From Erinaceus europaeus (Eukaryota > Chordata > Mammalia > Eulipotyphla > Erinaceidae), in NCBI RefSeq assembly GCF_950295315.1, contig NC_080179.1, positions 76,815,303 through 76,879,302 of the forward strand: a stretch of DNA of 64,000 nt, written 5' to 3'. The notes under the pieces were generated by a model. The model ran no database searches and was not told the DNA's origin. It worked only from the letters and a program-made list of their open reading frames with translations. The translations under genes and the position numbers were made by a program. Shown piece by piece: positions 11,031 through 23,004 of this stretch. Within the stretch, counting starts at the first letter, position 1; each line of letters starts with the position of its first letter.

Positions 11031-11897
11031 CAAACAAATGTAAACATCCGCAAGCAATTCTTCACCTCATCTGGAAATTGTTGCTCTAAAAGCTTCTTTT
11101 GTGGCATAAAAAGTAGTACAATTTTTGATTTCTATTTTTTTTCCTCAACTGAAAGACTACTAGAAGTGCCATAATGTTAGATGCACACCTCGGCACACCT
11201 GAGCCCACCTGTGTGATAAGGATGACGCAGTCGTCCAAGCTCATACTATCTGGGGTACCCAACTACACAGGGCAGCATGTGTTAGTCAGTGTTTTGGGGG
11301 GAACAAGCTGGTCACACTCTGAATAAGCAGGAAAAAGGGAATCTGCAATATCAGGGTGTGAATGACACACATTGAGGTTAGCTAGTCTGGTATCAGATTA
11401 AAGAAATGTCAATTTTGCAAAGGAGCCCAGGGCAGGAGTTCAGGGCTCAGATCAATATGCTGATGCATAAAGCTTCAGAAACAGATCAAAGGTCTTGAGA
11501 AGCTGGGTCTCTGTCACCTGAGGCCAGAGGAGTTCAAAAAGAATCTGGTGAGTGAAGACAGCTGAAGCCTGGTTTTCATAAACTCAGCTAGAATGAATGT
11601 CAGGCACAGGAGTGAGCTTTCCCCCAGTTCTGCTGAAGGATTACAATTAACTGGTCTTCGCTGGAAGGAGGGCAGGACTTCCCCCGGGGCCAACACCCAG
11701 CTCTGAACCTTGGGTTTATGTGGTCCTTGCTATATTCTAGTAAAAAGGCAAAAAGTCCTTCAGTGTGCATTATAATCTAACAATCTTATAACAAATGATT
11801 AATGATAAAAATTTTATAACAAATGATTAATAACAAATGAAAATGATTAATAACAAATAAATAAAATTCAGATTGAATTTTAACAGTGGGCTCAAAT
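11031..11897. other. Intronic sequence, nothing recognised
   Basis: No exon or RNA gene. Short direct repeats of the type ACAAATGATTAAT occur near 11790-11860. Confidence 0.35.
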
Positions 11898-11909
11898 GGT
11901 TAATACATT

Positions 11910-12131
11910 TATTTTTTAAATATTTATTTATTCCCTTTTGTTGCCCTTGTTGTTTTGTTGTTGTTACTGATGTTGTCATTGTTTGGGTAGGACAGAAAGA
12001 AATGGAGAGAGGAGGGGAAGACAGAGAGGGGGAGAGAAAGACACCTGCAGACCTGCTTCACCGCCTGTGAAGCGACCACTTTGTAGGTGGGAAGCCGTGG
12101 GCTCAAACTGGGATCCTTATGCTGGCCATTG
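11910..12131 (-). mobile_element. ERI-type SINE, 5'-truncated
   Basis: Reverse copy that lacks the first part of the tRNA-like head, yet is bounded by a perfect GGTTAATACATT duplication at 11898-11909 and 12132-12143. The truncation therefore happened during insertion. Confidence 0.93.
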
Positions 12132-12184
12132 GGTTAATACATTGCTAATAATGACTTGTTCTTTGAAAAACTAAATTTCCTAAA

Positions 12185-14337
12185 AGCTTAGAGGGAGAAA
12201 AAAAGCAATTGGTAGTGTACCTTTATAAGATACAGCTATAAGTAAATAGCATAAAAGGACATAAAATGTGGTGAGGTCTTGTATGCTACAGCAAATCCTA
12301 TCAATGGAATTTTCAAAGTTAGCCCAAATTGCCAAATGATTTGGTTATGGCAATAACTATCCATTGCTTTTTTAAAACCCTAACACAGCAGGAACCTTCC
12401 CCTGTCTCTATAAAGCCCATATTTATCCCAGTCTTGAGACCTCTATGGCGAGGCTCACTTTCCCGCATGCTTCTCCCAGTTCATACCAACTGACAATGCA
12501 CCTGCTAATCCCAACCCAATCAAAGCAACCAGCACCACCCTGGCATGCTTCACTTCCGACTGCATCCAGAGATGTCAGGCGTGGAATGTGAACTCACCAG
12601 CTTCATCACTCTGATGAGACCTTTCCTAGCTCACAGGACTCTTTAAATTCATTTATTGGGTGCTATACTTCTTAACAAACCTCAAAACCTAGGTATAGAC
12701 CAGGTTCCATGAGATGGGGCAGAAGTATACATATACACAGAAATTGGGGGGGAACATATAGTTTGCAGTGAGTCAGTAAATGTAGCAAGCAAGCAGAAAG
12801 ACTTAAAAAGACACCATAAAGTACCTAACCAAGTAGTTTCTACTTAGACCTAGATACCCTCCTCACCTACCTTCTATTGCATGTCCCTCAATCACTTCAA
12901 AGCTAACCTTGTCAGACAAAGCAAGGACTACAAAAGCTGAATAAGGGCAAGAGACTGGCATACTTTAATGAGGACTCTTTAGTCACTATCAGGCCACCCC
13001 ATCACCTGGGGCCCTAGTTGGGGAGTCCTGGGATTCCCACACAGACATGATGGGCCTAGACCTCAAATAGACCCCTCTCTCTACTATCACTGGTCATCTC
13101 CATCAGGAACAACATAATGGACCCCTCTGTGGGCAGACCTGGCCCTCACTGTGAATCAACAGTGGTAGGGACTGTTCCATTGTCTTAAAGGGAGGTTGGA
13201 TAGCACACTCTTCCTATCACCTGAAGATGATGGGTCCTGAAATTGGCACAGCCTGGAATGTTCCTAGCCGTGACCACAGGACGTGAGCTCAGACCTACAG
13301 GGATGCAGAGGCTACACAGGCTCCTGTGCTGACGATGGGCCCCAGATCAGATCGATGGTGTTTACAGTTAACAATATTTATGTGCTTTTCCCTATTAGGA
13401 CCTACTCTCTTCCCTGATTCCCTTTCTGGTCCTTTTTCCAACTATGACACCATCCCACCCAGACAACAGCTTAGGTCACCTGCACATTAGCTGTCAGGCA
13501 CAGGCAAAAACTAGTTGGGTCATGGGCCCCCTGGAATAGACCTAAAATAGACCCACTAGTTTGTTCCAAAACAGAGGCCCCAAATCTTCATCCGCAATAT
13601 TCCAGCCTTTAGGTTCATGATTAGTGAACAATTTGCTCAGCTTTCTATCTTTACTCTTTGTCAGCCACCAAGTTCCAGATGCTCCCATGATGCCAACCTG
13701 ACTTCCCTGGACAGACAACCCCACCCATGTGTCCTGGAGCTCTGCTTCCCCAGAGCCCTGCCCCACTAGGGAAAGACAGAAACAGGCTGGGAGTATGGAT
13801 CGACCTGTTAATGCCCATGTTCAGTAGGGAAGCAATTACAGAAGTCAGACCGTCTGGGAGTTGGGTGGTAGAGCAGCAGGTTAAGCGCAGGTGGTACAAA
13901 GCACAAGGACTGGCATAAGAATCCCGGTTCGAGCCCCCGGCTCCCCACCTGCAGGGGAGTCGCTTCACAGGCGGTGAAGCAGGTCTGCAGGTGTCTGTCT
14001 TTCTCTCTCCCTCTCTGTCTTCCCCTCCTCTCTCCATTTCTCTCTGCCCTATCCAATAACAACAACAATAATAACTATAACAATAAAACAAGGGCAACAA
14101 AGGGAATAAACAAATAAAAAAATAAAACAAAATAAAATAAAAAAAGAAGTCAGACCTTCCACCTTCTGTACCCCATAATGACCCTGGGTCCATGCTCCTA
14201 GAGGGTTAAGGAAAAGGAAAGCTATCAGGGGGAGGGTATGGGATACAGAGTTCTGGTGGTGGGAATTGTGTAGAGTTGTACCCCTGTTATCCTATGGTCT
14301 TGTCAGTGTTTCCATTTTATAAATAAAAACTTATAGC
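12185..14337 (+). mobile_element. Unclassified poly(A) retroposon, longest near-complete copy
   Basis: About 1.86 kb after removing the SINE nested at 13852-14144. It has no long frame. It ends 'GGTGGGAATTGTGTAGAGTTGTACCCC...TTTCCATTTTATAAATAAAA', as do the other copies in the window. It aligns along its length with 24723-28890 once the LTR element there is removed. I do not recognise the family. The A-rich end and the target duplication of a short member (4808-4935) indicate L1-driven spread. The true 5' end is uncertain. Confidence 0.7.
13852..14144 (+). mobile_element. Full-length ERI-type SINE nested in the retroposon
   Basis: Complete element with target duplication AGAAGTCAGACC at 13840-13851 and 14145-14156. 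Removing it restores the retroposon sequence seen in other copies. Confidence 0.96.
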
Positions 14338-14339
14338 AA

Positions 14340-15243
14340 TCTTGCTACAAGAGAGCTATATGAATTCACTCTAGCAACAGAGCATGCAGAGGTGATGGGG
14401 CATGAAATAAAGCAGTGACGGTGGGGACCAGCCTGGAATACTGGAGAGATATTGACAACTAATATATGATCTTAACATTTGCCTGCCAAGAACTTGGCTA
14501 TCTTCTCTGAAATCCAGGATCCTCTGTGGTCTGAATGCAGAGGATGAAAAATGTCAGGAGAGAGATTTCTGGCTTGATTTATGAGGCTGATAGAGATGCT
14601 TTTAATTTGAATATTGATTCTAAGAGAAGAAATTTGCCTTCAGTAGAGGATAAGTGAGTGAGGTGGGGAGACAATTTCACCATGTCCATATTAATATTTG
14701 AAAGTTGCTTGGCACATGCAAATGAAGATAATGGAGTTTGTAATTGGCAGAGAGAGCAAACTGCGAATTCTGGGTTAAGCAAAAAAGAGAAAGAAAGTAA
14801 CTTTTCCTTATATTAGAATTTAAATGATCATCCATGTGGGAGAAAAAGTAGCACACAATGCTTTACAGAAATTTAAAAGGACCGTGATTCTCCCAGAGAT
14901 GAGGATTTTTGAGTGAAGTCTGAACCCCCACATAGCTGAGAAGTGCTTTGTGATTCAAGTTCACTAACAAAATGAATGAGATGAATGGCTCTTGTGACGA
15001 TGGAAATGCATCCAAGAAGTTAACTGTCCCTGAAACACGATTCTTAACAAATGTTGAGAGGTCAGAGGTAGACTTTTTAGAATGTGGACAATCAAATCTC
15101 TTCATGCACTGATTCTTCAGACTAAGTTGACTAGCCCTTGGGAGACTGCTTTCTAAGATCTGCAGTTCTACTTATAAAGACTTCAGAGGGGGAAAGTTAA
15201 AGAAACTAAGAGGTTATCATTGTACATGTCTGAAAAGTTTCAT

Positions 15244-15245
<2 letters not shown>
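14340..15245. other. Intronic sequence, nothing recognised
   Basis: AT-rich, with no exon-like frames or clear repeats. Confidence 0.4.

Positions 15246-15248
<3 letters not shown>

Positions 15249-15277
<29 letters not shown>
15249..15277. repeat. (GT)n microsatellite
   Basis: About 29 bp of GT, next to a 24-bp SINE remnant (CTACCTGGGTTATTGTTGGGG). Confidence 0.9.
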
Positions 15278-15279
<2 letters not shown>

Positions 15280-15341
15280 CTACCTGGGTTATTGTTGGGG
15301 CTTGTTGGTCTGCTTCTAATTCTGCTTCTAAGACCCCTTCT

Positions 15342-15623
15342 TTTTTTTAATATTTTTTATTTTCCCTTTTGTTGCCCTTGTTTTTTATTGTTGTAGTTAT
15401 TATTGCTGTTGTTGTTGTCATCGTTGTTGGATAGGACAGAGAGAAATGGAGAGAGGAGGGGAAGACAGAGGGGGGAGAGAAAGACAGACACCTGCAGACC
15501 TTCACTGCTTGTGAAGCGACTCCCCTACAGGTGGGGAGCCGGGGGCTCAAACCAAGATCCTTACACCAGTCTTTGTGCTTTGTGCCATGTGCGCTTAACC
15601 CACTGTGCTACCGCCTGACTCCC
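15342..15623 (-). mobile_element. ERI-type SINE nested in LTR
   Basis: Reverse copy flanked by GACCCCTTCT at 15332-15341 and 15624-15633. Confidence 0.93.
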
Positions 15624-15638
15624 GACCCCTTCTGTTTT

Positions 15639-15919
15639 TTTTTAAATATTTATTTTATTTATTTATTCCCTTTTGTTGCCCTTGTTGTTTTATTGTTGTA
15701 GTTATTATTGTTGTTGTCATTGGATAGGACAGAGAGAAATGGAGAGAGGAGAGGAAGACAGAGAGGAGGAGAGAAAGATAGACACCTGCAGACCTGCTTC
15801 ACCGCCTGTGAAACGACTCCCCTGCAGGTGGGGAGCCGGGGTTCGAACCGGGATCCTTATGCCGGTCCTTGTGCTTTGCGCCACCTGCGCTTAACCTGCT
15901 GCGCTACAGCCAGACTCCC
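15639..15919 (-). mobile_element. ERI-type SINE nested in LTR, second copy
   Basis: Reverse copy beginning a few bases after the previous one. The flanking CCCCTTCTGTTTT duplication overlaps the target of its neighbour. Confidence 0.92.
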
Positions 15920-16365
15920 CCCCTTCTGTTTTGATCATCACGTTAGGTTTGTGTGTGTTGCTTAACTCTGTGGTCTATTTACATAATCATTGTTTTGTTT
16001 GAGACCTGCATTGGCTTAATCCCCACTGGTTCAAGCTCTTTTTCCACTCCGCCCCCTCTCTTAGTCACATGCTGTTTTCCACCGTTGAATCCCCACTGGT
16101 TCTCACGCTTTTTCCTTCTCCCCACCCCCATCCTACATACTTCCTCTTCCTGACACTTCCGCCTTAGGAGATATAAAGGACAGGGTTTTCTAATGAACAG
16201 AGATTAGATTGATTGCACTGCATTCCTGCTCATCAATAAAGATTGAACTGTGTTCTCCCAGCTCAGCCATGAGTCCCTGGTGGTCTCTCTCTCCCACCCA
16301 TGAAGTTAGCTCAGCAGGGCTGCAGGGCTTAGTGCTAAGAGATATCCACTGCTCCTAGTGGAACT

Positions 16366-16562
16366 TTTTTTTTTCCCTACTTTTTATCTGATAGGATAGC
16401 AAGAAATTAAGAAGGGAAGGGATATGATGGAAAGGGGGACAAACATCTTGTAACACTAATTCATTGCTTGTGAAGTTCCTCCCTGTGGCGGTTGGAGGCT
16501 TGAACCTAAGTCTTTGCGCATGATAATAGATGTTCTCTACTAGGTCCTCCACTTCCCAGACC
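16366..16562 (-). mobile_element. Old tRNA SINE, reversed
   Basis: A T-rich start, an 'AGAAGGGAAGGG' body, 'GGAGGCTTGAACCTAAGTC' (reversed box B) and a 'CTACTAGGTCCTCC' head end. Confidence 0.6.
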
Positions 16563-18248
16563 CAGTTTCAGACACTCTTAGCTTGGTTACTTTATTCTAT
16601 GTAGACATCACCATCTAGAAAGGGTTTCCATTCCTTTACTTGAGAGTCCCAATGATCAGCACATTCTTTCTTCCGAATCTCTGTTCTGGGAATAGGCCTC
16701 ATAATAAGCGTCACCATGGCTGTTAGAAGTCACCTTTGATATGACTAATGCAATGAATTCATACAATATTCACTACTTTTGCACTCATAGCTTATTGAGT
16801 TTTTGTTGTGTTGTAAGAAATGGGTTACCAGTTCATAAAAGGAATTTAACCCGATTATTTGCCTTAATTGTTGTATTCCACATTAAGGCTCTCTTAACCT
16901 TCATAGCAGTGACTCAGAGATAAGTTGATTTTATATCTATTATAAATATTTAATCTATGTTATTTTAATGGGCTGTCCCATTAAAATACAGAAAGAAAGA
17001 GAGAAGGGAAGAGAGTGAGGGAGAGAAAGAGAGAGAAAGAGAGCTAGAACATTGCTTGATTCTGGCTTATGGTGATGCTAATTGACCATATACATGTTTC
17101 ATGGAATTTCTGAATTGTACCTGTCAGAGTGGAATTCTGTTATCTGCCCAATTGTCAGCCACGGTCCATGATTCTAGTACTGTGGCTCAAAGGGTGCGGA
17201 CCGTGGGCTCAGAAGGTTTCATTCCAGTGTTCTTTTCCGCTTGGGCTGCAGATTATAGGGACCTAGTGTGTGCCCATTCCTGATGGAGACTTAACCTCTG
17301 GGCAGTGAAGTCTGGGGAAGCTATATCCTGCTGCTTCATAGACGTTTGGGTCACATCAACACCACAGAATAGTCCCAAATTGACATCTAAGTCTGCATCC
17401 TGATCAATAGACTTATAAACTTGATGATGCTAAAAACTGATTGGTAGGAGGAAATAAATGCTCTGGGCAGCTTTTAGCTACATGAGTGTGCAGAATGAAT
17501 CTATGAATGATTCAGTGCTGAGCAGATGAACAAGTGCAGTAATAAATGAGTGAATGGACTCCTGTTAAACTATTATTGACTGATGACTTCAACAAGCTTA
17601 AGCTTTAACAGCAAAATAGCATAATTATGTGACTGAGTACTTAGGCAATTCTGTTTCTACCTATTTACCACAGCAATTCTTCTCAAAGGCTAGGGAAAAC
17701 ATTGCTTTAAATGATATGCTCTAAACAACACCCAATTCCAGGATAAATATTAGATAATACATGAACATCTATTGAAGTAATATCTATAATTTTTCATCTC
17801 TATCACAACTGAATTCAAACAAATAATCAGAGGTTCAAGTAGACTTTGTTAAATCTCTATTCTGTGTTTATATAAGACAACCAAGGAAGACAAATATCAA
17901 AGAATAAATAAACTAGACCAAAACTGGCACTGCTTATATATCCATAACTTGATCTCTGTTTGGAAGAAATAGCTTCCTGATGAATGCTTTGGCCTACAGG
18001 CTGATTAAATTAGGATTTGAACTAGGTTTCCCCATTTAATACCCATGTAAAACTTATAGGCCACCCATTATCACCTCAAAGCAAACTAGTTTATCTGAAA
18101 TTAGGTAAAATATAATATTTCCTATAGCACCACTAAAATGACTGAGTGGAATGCATAAGCTCTCTTTGCATAATGAACATTTGAACAATGCAGTTTGCTT
18201 AGTATTTACTTAGCTATTTGTCAAAGAGGTATGTAACGTTTCCAGGCT
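16563..18248. other. Intronic sequence, mostly unrecognised
   Basis: AT-rich. A purine-rich stretch at 16990-17050 and 'TCTGGCTTATGGTGATGCTAATTGA' are probably a decayed SINE. No exon was found. Confidence 0.4.
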
Positions 18249-18249
18249 A

Positions 18250-18355
18250 CTTTTTTTTTTAACCAGTGCACTGTTTATCTCTGGTTTATGGTGGTGTGGG
18301 AGACTGAACCTGGGACTTTGGAGCCTCAGGCATGAGAATCTCTGTGTAACCAAAA
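18250..18355 (-). mobile_element. tRNA SINE (GGAGATAGCATAATGGT type), reversed
   Basis: 'CTGGTTTATGGTGGTG..GGGAGACTGAACCTGGGACTTTGGAGCCTCAGGCATGAGA' is the reverse of the SINE family seen forward at 54355-54500. It is truncated by the SINE that follows. Confidence 0.75.
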
Positions 18356-18356
18356 T

Positions 18357-18530
18357 GGGCGGTGAAGCAGGTCTGCAGGTGTCTGTCTTTCTCTCCCCCT
18401 CTGTCTTCCCCTCCTCTCTCCATTTCTCTATGTCTTATCCAACAACGACATCATCATCAACAACAACTACAACAATAAAAAACCAAAAGCAACAAAAGGG
18501 AATAAATACATAAATATTAAAAAAAAAAAA
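18357..18530 (+). mobile_element. ERI-type SINE, 5'-truncated
   Basis: It starts at 'GGGCGGTGAAGCAGGTCTGCAGG', so the tRNA-like head is absent. The body and A-rich tail are intact. Confidence 0.9.
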
Positions 18531-18589
18531 AGAAATGAGTCACCTTTCTTCATTTAACTGCATATCCCATTATAGTTCTCCAATACAAA

Positions 18590-18705
18590 CAAAATAAGTC
18601 TATCCCTCCCACCCCCTGCCCGGGGGACACATCCTCCCACTTTGCCTCTGCGGGCTGTGAACTTGCTCACTTTCAATAAAGACTCACGGAGAGTGTTGTA
18701 ATCGC
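18590..18705 (+). mobile_element. Possible LTR 3' fragment
   Basis: The 'GCGGGCTGTGAACTTGCTCACTTTCAATAAAGACTCACGG' segment looks like an LTR R region with a poly(A) signal, but neither LTR boundary is clear. Confidence 0.3.
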
Positions 18706-19289
18706 ATCAGTTCAAATATGAGGACGGAGGTAATGCCATAGAACTTTATAACCACTGGCATTAATGTTCCAGTATTTATTTGTTTAAAATTTCACTATCA
18801 CTTGACTTTGTACTCCACACTGACTAAGAACTGGCATTGCTATGATGAGTAAGCAAGGTCCTCATCTCCCGAAACTTATGCTGCAAGGAGGGAAAAGCAT
18901 AAATTAGCACGTAGCTGGTGCATGAAAGAGGCAAGCAGAGGAAGAAGCCACAACCGGGGCGCATGAAAGTTGTTGCTGACACAGACAAAGTCTCATCAGA
19001 AAGATTAACTCGTGGGCAGAAGGGAAATGTAGTCAGGAAAAGGAGTGTAATTAAGTCAGATAATATTCAGAACTATGTAGAAGTCCAGGGCTTCAGGGAA
19101 TAATGACAACACATTCTAATTTCTTTGCTAATAAAATATAGCTATGAGATCATGGGAAAGGCGTATTTCCACTACTCAGCAACGTGACTTCAGCCAGTTT
19201 CATAATCCTTCGATTCAGTTCCTTTCTTTCCTCCCCTCCTGTCCACTCCCCTCCCCGTTCTCTCTCTTTCTCTTTCCTTTCCTTCTTTT

Positions 19290-19480
19290 TCCCGTTTTAT
19301 GCCACTAGGGTCATCACTGGGGCTTGGTGCTTACATGATTCCACTGCTCCTGGTGACAATTTTTTTTCCCTTCCTTCCTTCCTTCCTTCCTTCCTTCCTT
19401 CCTTCCTTCCTTCCTTCCTCCCTTCCTCCCTTCCTCCCTTCCTCCCTTCCTCCCTTCCTCCCTTCCTCCCTCCCTTTCTT
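19290..19480. repeat. SINE remnant plus (CCTT)n microsatellite
   Basis: A reversed SINE extension (GCCACTAGGGTCATCACTGGGG...CTCCTGGTGAC) runs into (CCTT)n/(CCCTTCCT)n at 19366-19475. Confidence 0.85.
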
Positions 19481-19569
19481 TCTCTTTCTTGTTTTTGTTA
19501 AATCATTGAGTGTTATTGGCTGTATCCAAATCGGTATTGGGTTTATGGGATTTGGGCTCAAGTTAGGGA

Positions 19570-20398
19570 GTTCCACCTGAGGAAGACGGGTCCTGAAATT
19601 GGGGCAGCTTGGAATGTTCCTACTCATGATCACAGAGTGTGAGCTCAGATATACAGGGATGCAGAGGTCACACAGGCTCCTGTGCTGAATATGGGCCCCA
19701 CATCACATCAAATGGATGAGGTTTACAGTCAACAATGTTTATACACCTTCCCCATATTTGGGAGCTACTCTCTTCCCTGATCCAGCTTTCTGGTCCTTTT
19801 TCCAGCCATGTCATCATCTCCCCAGACAATAACTAGGATCCACCTGCATATCAGATTTCTGGCTCAGGGGAAAAAACTAGTATAGCCACAAGACCTTGGG
19901 AATATAACTAAAATATGCTACTAGCTATCTGCAAAATGGAGGACCTCCCAACTCTTCATCTGCACTATTCCAGTCTTTAGGGTCACGATTAGTCAACAGT
20001 TTGTTTGGCTTTGTATGTGAACTCTCTTTTCAGCCACCAGGTTCCAGATGCCAGCAGGATGTGACCAGACTTCCCCGGACAGACAACCCCACCCATGTGT
20101 CCTGGAGCTCCGTTTCCCCAGAGCCCTGCCCCACTAGGGAAAGAGAGAGACAGGCTGGGAGTATGGACCGACCTGTCAACGCCCATGTTCAGCGGGGAAG
20201 CAGTTACAGAAGCCAGACCTCCTCCCCACCTTCTGCATCCCACAGTGACCCTGGGTCCATACTCCCAGAGGGATAAAATATAGGAAAGCTACCAGGGGAG
20301 GGAGTGGGATACGGAGTTCTGGTGGTGGGGATTGTGTGGAGCTGTACCCCTCTTATTCTATGGTTTTTGTCAGTGTTTCCTTTTTATAAATTGAAAAA
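19570..20398 (+). mobile_element. Unclassified poly(A) retroposon, 3' 0.83 kb
   Basis: 5'-truncated copy from 'CCACCTGAGGAAGACGGGTCC' to the 'GGTGGGGATTGTGTGGAGCTGTACCCC' end and an A-rich tail; closely similar to 28085-28890. Confidence 0.8.
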
Positions 20399-20412
20399 AA
20401 AAAGAGAAAGAA

Positions 20413-20548
20413 AAGAGTAGAGAAGCTTCCAATGGAGGGGACAGGACACATAACTCTGGTGGTGGGTCCTGTGTATTGACTCCTATTATCTCACAATATT
20501 GTTAATCATTACTACTTCACTAGTAAAAATGAATAAAATTTAAAATTA
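20413..20548 (+). mobile_element. Retroposon 3' end, older copy
   Basis: 'GAAGCTTCCAATGGAGGGGACAGG...CTCTGGTGGTGGG' and a 'CACTAGTAAAAATGAATAAAA' end; diverged subfamily. Confidence 0.65.
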
Positions 20549-20562
20549 AAAAAAAGAAAAAA

Positions 20563-20720
20563 GGAGTGCTTTGGAAGGTGGCGCTATGATAAAGCTTTAG
20601 ACTCTCAAGCATGAGGTCCTGAGTTCGATCCCCAGCAGCACATGTGCCAGAGTGATGTCTGGTTCTTTCTCTCTCCTCCTATCTTCCTCATTAATAAATA
20701 AATAAAACCTTAAAAAAAGA
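20563..20720 (+). mobile_element. Short tRNA SINE (GGTGGCGC...GATCCCC type)
   Basis: 'GGAAGGTGGCGCTATGATAAAGC', box-B-like 'GAGTTCGATCCCCAGCAGC', 'CACATGTGCCAGAGTGATGTCTGG', CT body and 'TTAATAAATAAATAAAA'. A well-preserved reference copy of this family. Confidence 0.85.
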
Positions 20721-20794
20721 AAAAAGGGCAAATATATATATATATAATTATAAATATAGATAGCTATAGAAATAATAGTCAACCCATACCTATG

Positions 20795-20930
20795 ATCTTG
20801 GGAGAACTATTGTAGTTTCCAATGGACAGAATGGGGACAGAGAACTCTGGTGGTGGGAAAGGTGTGGAATTATATCCCTGTTATCTTATAATTTTGTAAA
20901 TAAGTATTAAATAACAAATCAATATGATGG
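20795..20930 (+). mobile_element. Retroposon 3' end, older copy
   Basis: 'TTTCCAATGGACAGAATGGGGAC..AGAACTCTGGTGGTGGGAA' and an AT-rich end; matches the long subfamily end at 56180-56296. Confidence 0.65.
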
Positions 20931-21337
20931 ATTCCAGGAAGAGTGGAGTTATGGTGCAGGCAACAATCTAAAACAAAACAATAAAATATCTGTGTACCAA
21001 GTTTTGACTGCAGTGAAGAGCCCTATCCTGCACTGAGTGTCCTCAGACGCGGCTATCCTCAGAGAGCAACGTGTCATAGCCTTCCTGTACTATCCCCTAT
21101 GTGCCTGTTGGAAATGCTCCCTCCCACCTGGCAGGCACACGCACTGGCTGAAGCTCTCTGTCCTTGAGCTGAGACAGTAGGACAGATAGTTCTCTCAGAC
21201 AGGATTCTGGACCTCAGGTTCTTCTTAAAATATTTATCACGTCAAACAAAAATCTACTTTTGATGGTGCATTCAAAACAGCGTGAAACCAAAGATGACCA
21301 AATGGATGTTAATGTTATATCTCCACAAAAACCGAAC
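20931..21337. other. Intronic sequence, nothing recognised
   Basis: No exon or clear repeat. Confidence 0.35.
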
Positions 21338-21482
21338 CCTTTTTTAAAATTTTGTTTTTTATTGCTGTTGTTGTTGGGTAGGACAGAGAGAAATGGAGAG
21401 AGGAGGGGAAGACAGAGAGGGGGAGAGAAAGACAGACACCTGCAGACCTGCTTCACCGCCTGTGAAGCGACTCCCCTGCAGG
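21338..21482 (-). mobile_element. ERI-type SINE, 5'-truncated
   Basis: Only the 3' half of the element is present in reverse, ending at the CCTGCAGG core; the tRNA-like head is absent. Confidence 0.88.
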
Positions 21483-21619
21483 AGGAATGAACACATTTTT
21501 AGTAACCTTTTTTCCCCTTCTATTACATTTACCAAGTTGTAGTTTCAGTTGTGGACCTCAGTCTGCTTATTTTGATACAAGTTCTCCTGCCAGCTTAACA
21601 GTACTAATGTTTTCCTGTA

Positions 21620-21858
21620 GCTTTATTATTTATTATTTTTAAATATCTAAATATATGTTTATATACTATATAGATATAGAGAGAAATTGAGAGGAAAGGA
21701 GGAGATAAGGAGCAGTAGAGAAGGAGCGAAGCCTACAGCACTACTCCACTGCTCATGGAGATTCCCTCTACAGGTAAGAGCTGAGGCTTGAACCTGAGTC
21801 CTTCTGCATGATAACATGTGCGCTCTGTTAGGTGAACGATCACCTCCCCCACCCCTTT
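21620..21858 (-). mobile_element. Old tRNA SINE, reversed
   Basis: An AT-rich tail, an 'AGAGAGAAATTGAGAGG' body, 'GAGGCTTGAACCTGAGTCC' (reversed box B) and a decayed head. Confidence 0.65.
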
Positions 21859-22129
21859 TTCAGAATGAACTACTTAAGGAGAGGATTTAGTTTTCTACAC
21901 AAAGACACACTCTCCAAAGTTTCAGGTAAGTATGTAGAGATAATTAGTTTTCATGTATAAGCCAAATATTCCAAAATATGAATATCTGATTTCTACTTCA
22001 AATTAAAATATACTATTCTCTAGTTTTGTAGGAAGCAGTTTACTTAAATGGACAAAATTGTTTCAGTGCAATTTTTTAAAAATTCAGGAACTCAAAGATA
22101 TTCTTAAAACAACAAAGCAGGGATAACAG

Positions 22130-22262
22130 GGATAGGGAAATATTTTTATCAGAATCACATCAGACTTTCATGCCTGAGGCATCAGAAGTCCAGGATTTAA
22201 TCCTCAGCACCAACATAAACTAGAGGTGAGCAAAGCTTTGGCAAAAAAAAAGTTTAAAAGGA
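22130..22262 (+). mobile_element. tRNA SINE (CATGCCTGAGGC type)
   Basis: 'CAGACTTTCATGCCTGAGGCATCAGAAGTCCAGGATTTAATCC...AACATAAACTAGAGGTGAGCAA' then an A run. Confidence 0.6.
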
Positions 22263-22269
22263 GACAGAC

Positions 22270-23000
22270 CATAGAATAAAAGCATATATCGTAATATATA
22301 TAGAAAAGCATATGTCATAATAATAATCCCATATATCATAATTCATCTAGCCATCACACACACATCCAGTTATAACTTAGGCATAAGACACTGTTTATGT
22401 TTTTAAAATGTTGAGATCCTGGCTCCTCAAGCTGTGAAGAAACTTCAGATGAGGACACAGAATATGACACGGGGCAACTCAACGGTTAATCTGCCTGCAT
22501 CTCATTCCAAATTGTGTTATCTACTGAAAAAAAAGAACTCTGGTTAATATGCTAAAGGTTTTGCACATTTTTCACTGTCTGCAACTGCATGAAATATTCA
22601 AAAGAACCCTGGGTATAATGAGGTAACTGCTAGGAAAGCGTTTTAAATGAGAGATATCATAATAAGATGTTTGAAATGAATTGCATACCAGCTTCAAAAA
22701 CTTTAAATAACATATCTTTGAAAGACAAAAAGAAGCATAATTTAAAAGCTTAAAGGCCCATTCAAACCATTGGTTAAATTTTAAGAAGAAAAATATACAA
22801 TAATAAGAATGCTTAATATTAAAAGAGTTTCCACTAATACAATATAATCTTTAGCATTTATTTAATGGTACTGTGGCATCTGAGGCAATATTAACGATAT
22901 ATATTGATCTAAACAGACAGCTAATATGGTGAATTATATTTTAAAAGCAAAAATAGAATTCCCCACATTGTTTCCTAGTACAAATGGATTGTAGCTATGC
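22270..23000. other. AT-rich intronic sequence
   Basis: Nothing recognised on either strand. Confidence 0.4.
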
Positions 23001-23004
23001 TTGC

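Larger units (their letters stand above)
15303..16330 (+). mobile_element. Solo LTR (ERV2-like) split by two SINEs
   Basis: It starts TGTTGGTCTGCTTCTAATTCTGC. After the two SINEs it continues with the 'TTAATCCCCACTGGTTC' block (present twice), a 'GATATAAAGGACAG' promoter box, a 'TCAATAAAGATTGAAC' signal and a R/U5-like 'CAGCCATGAGTCCCTGG...CTCTCCCACCCATGAAG' end. It is related to the LTRs at 35410 and 48239 and, in its 3' part, to the LTR element at 25498. No internal region or second LTR. Confidence 0.75.

Noticed and set aside
19331..19633. Lys/Gly/Arg/Glu-rich minus-strand frame
   Set aside because: Translation of the (CCTT)n microsatellite.
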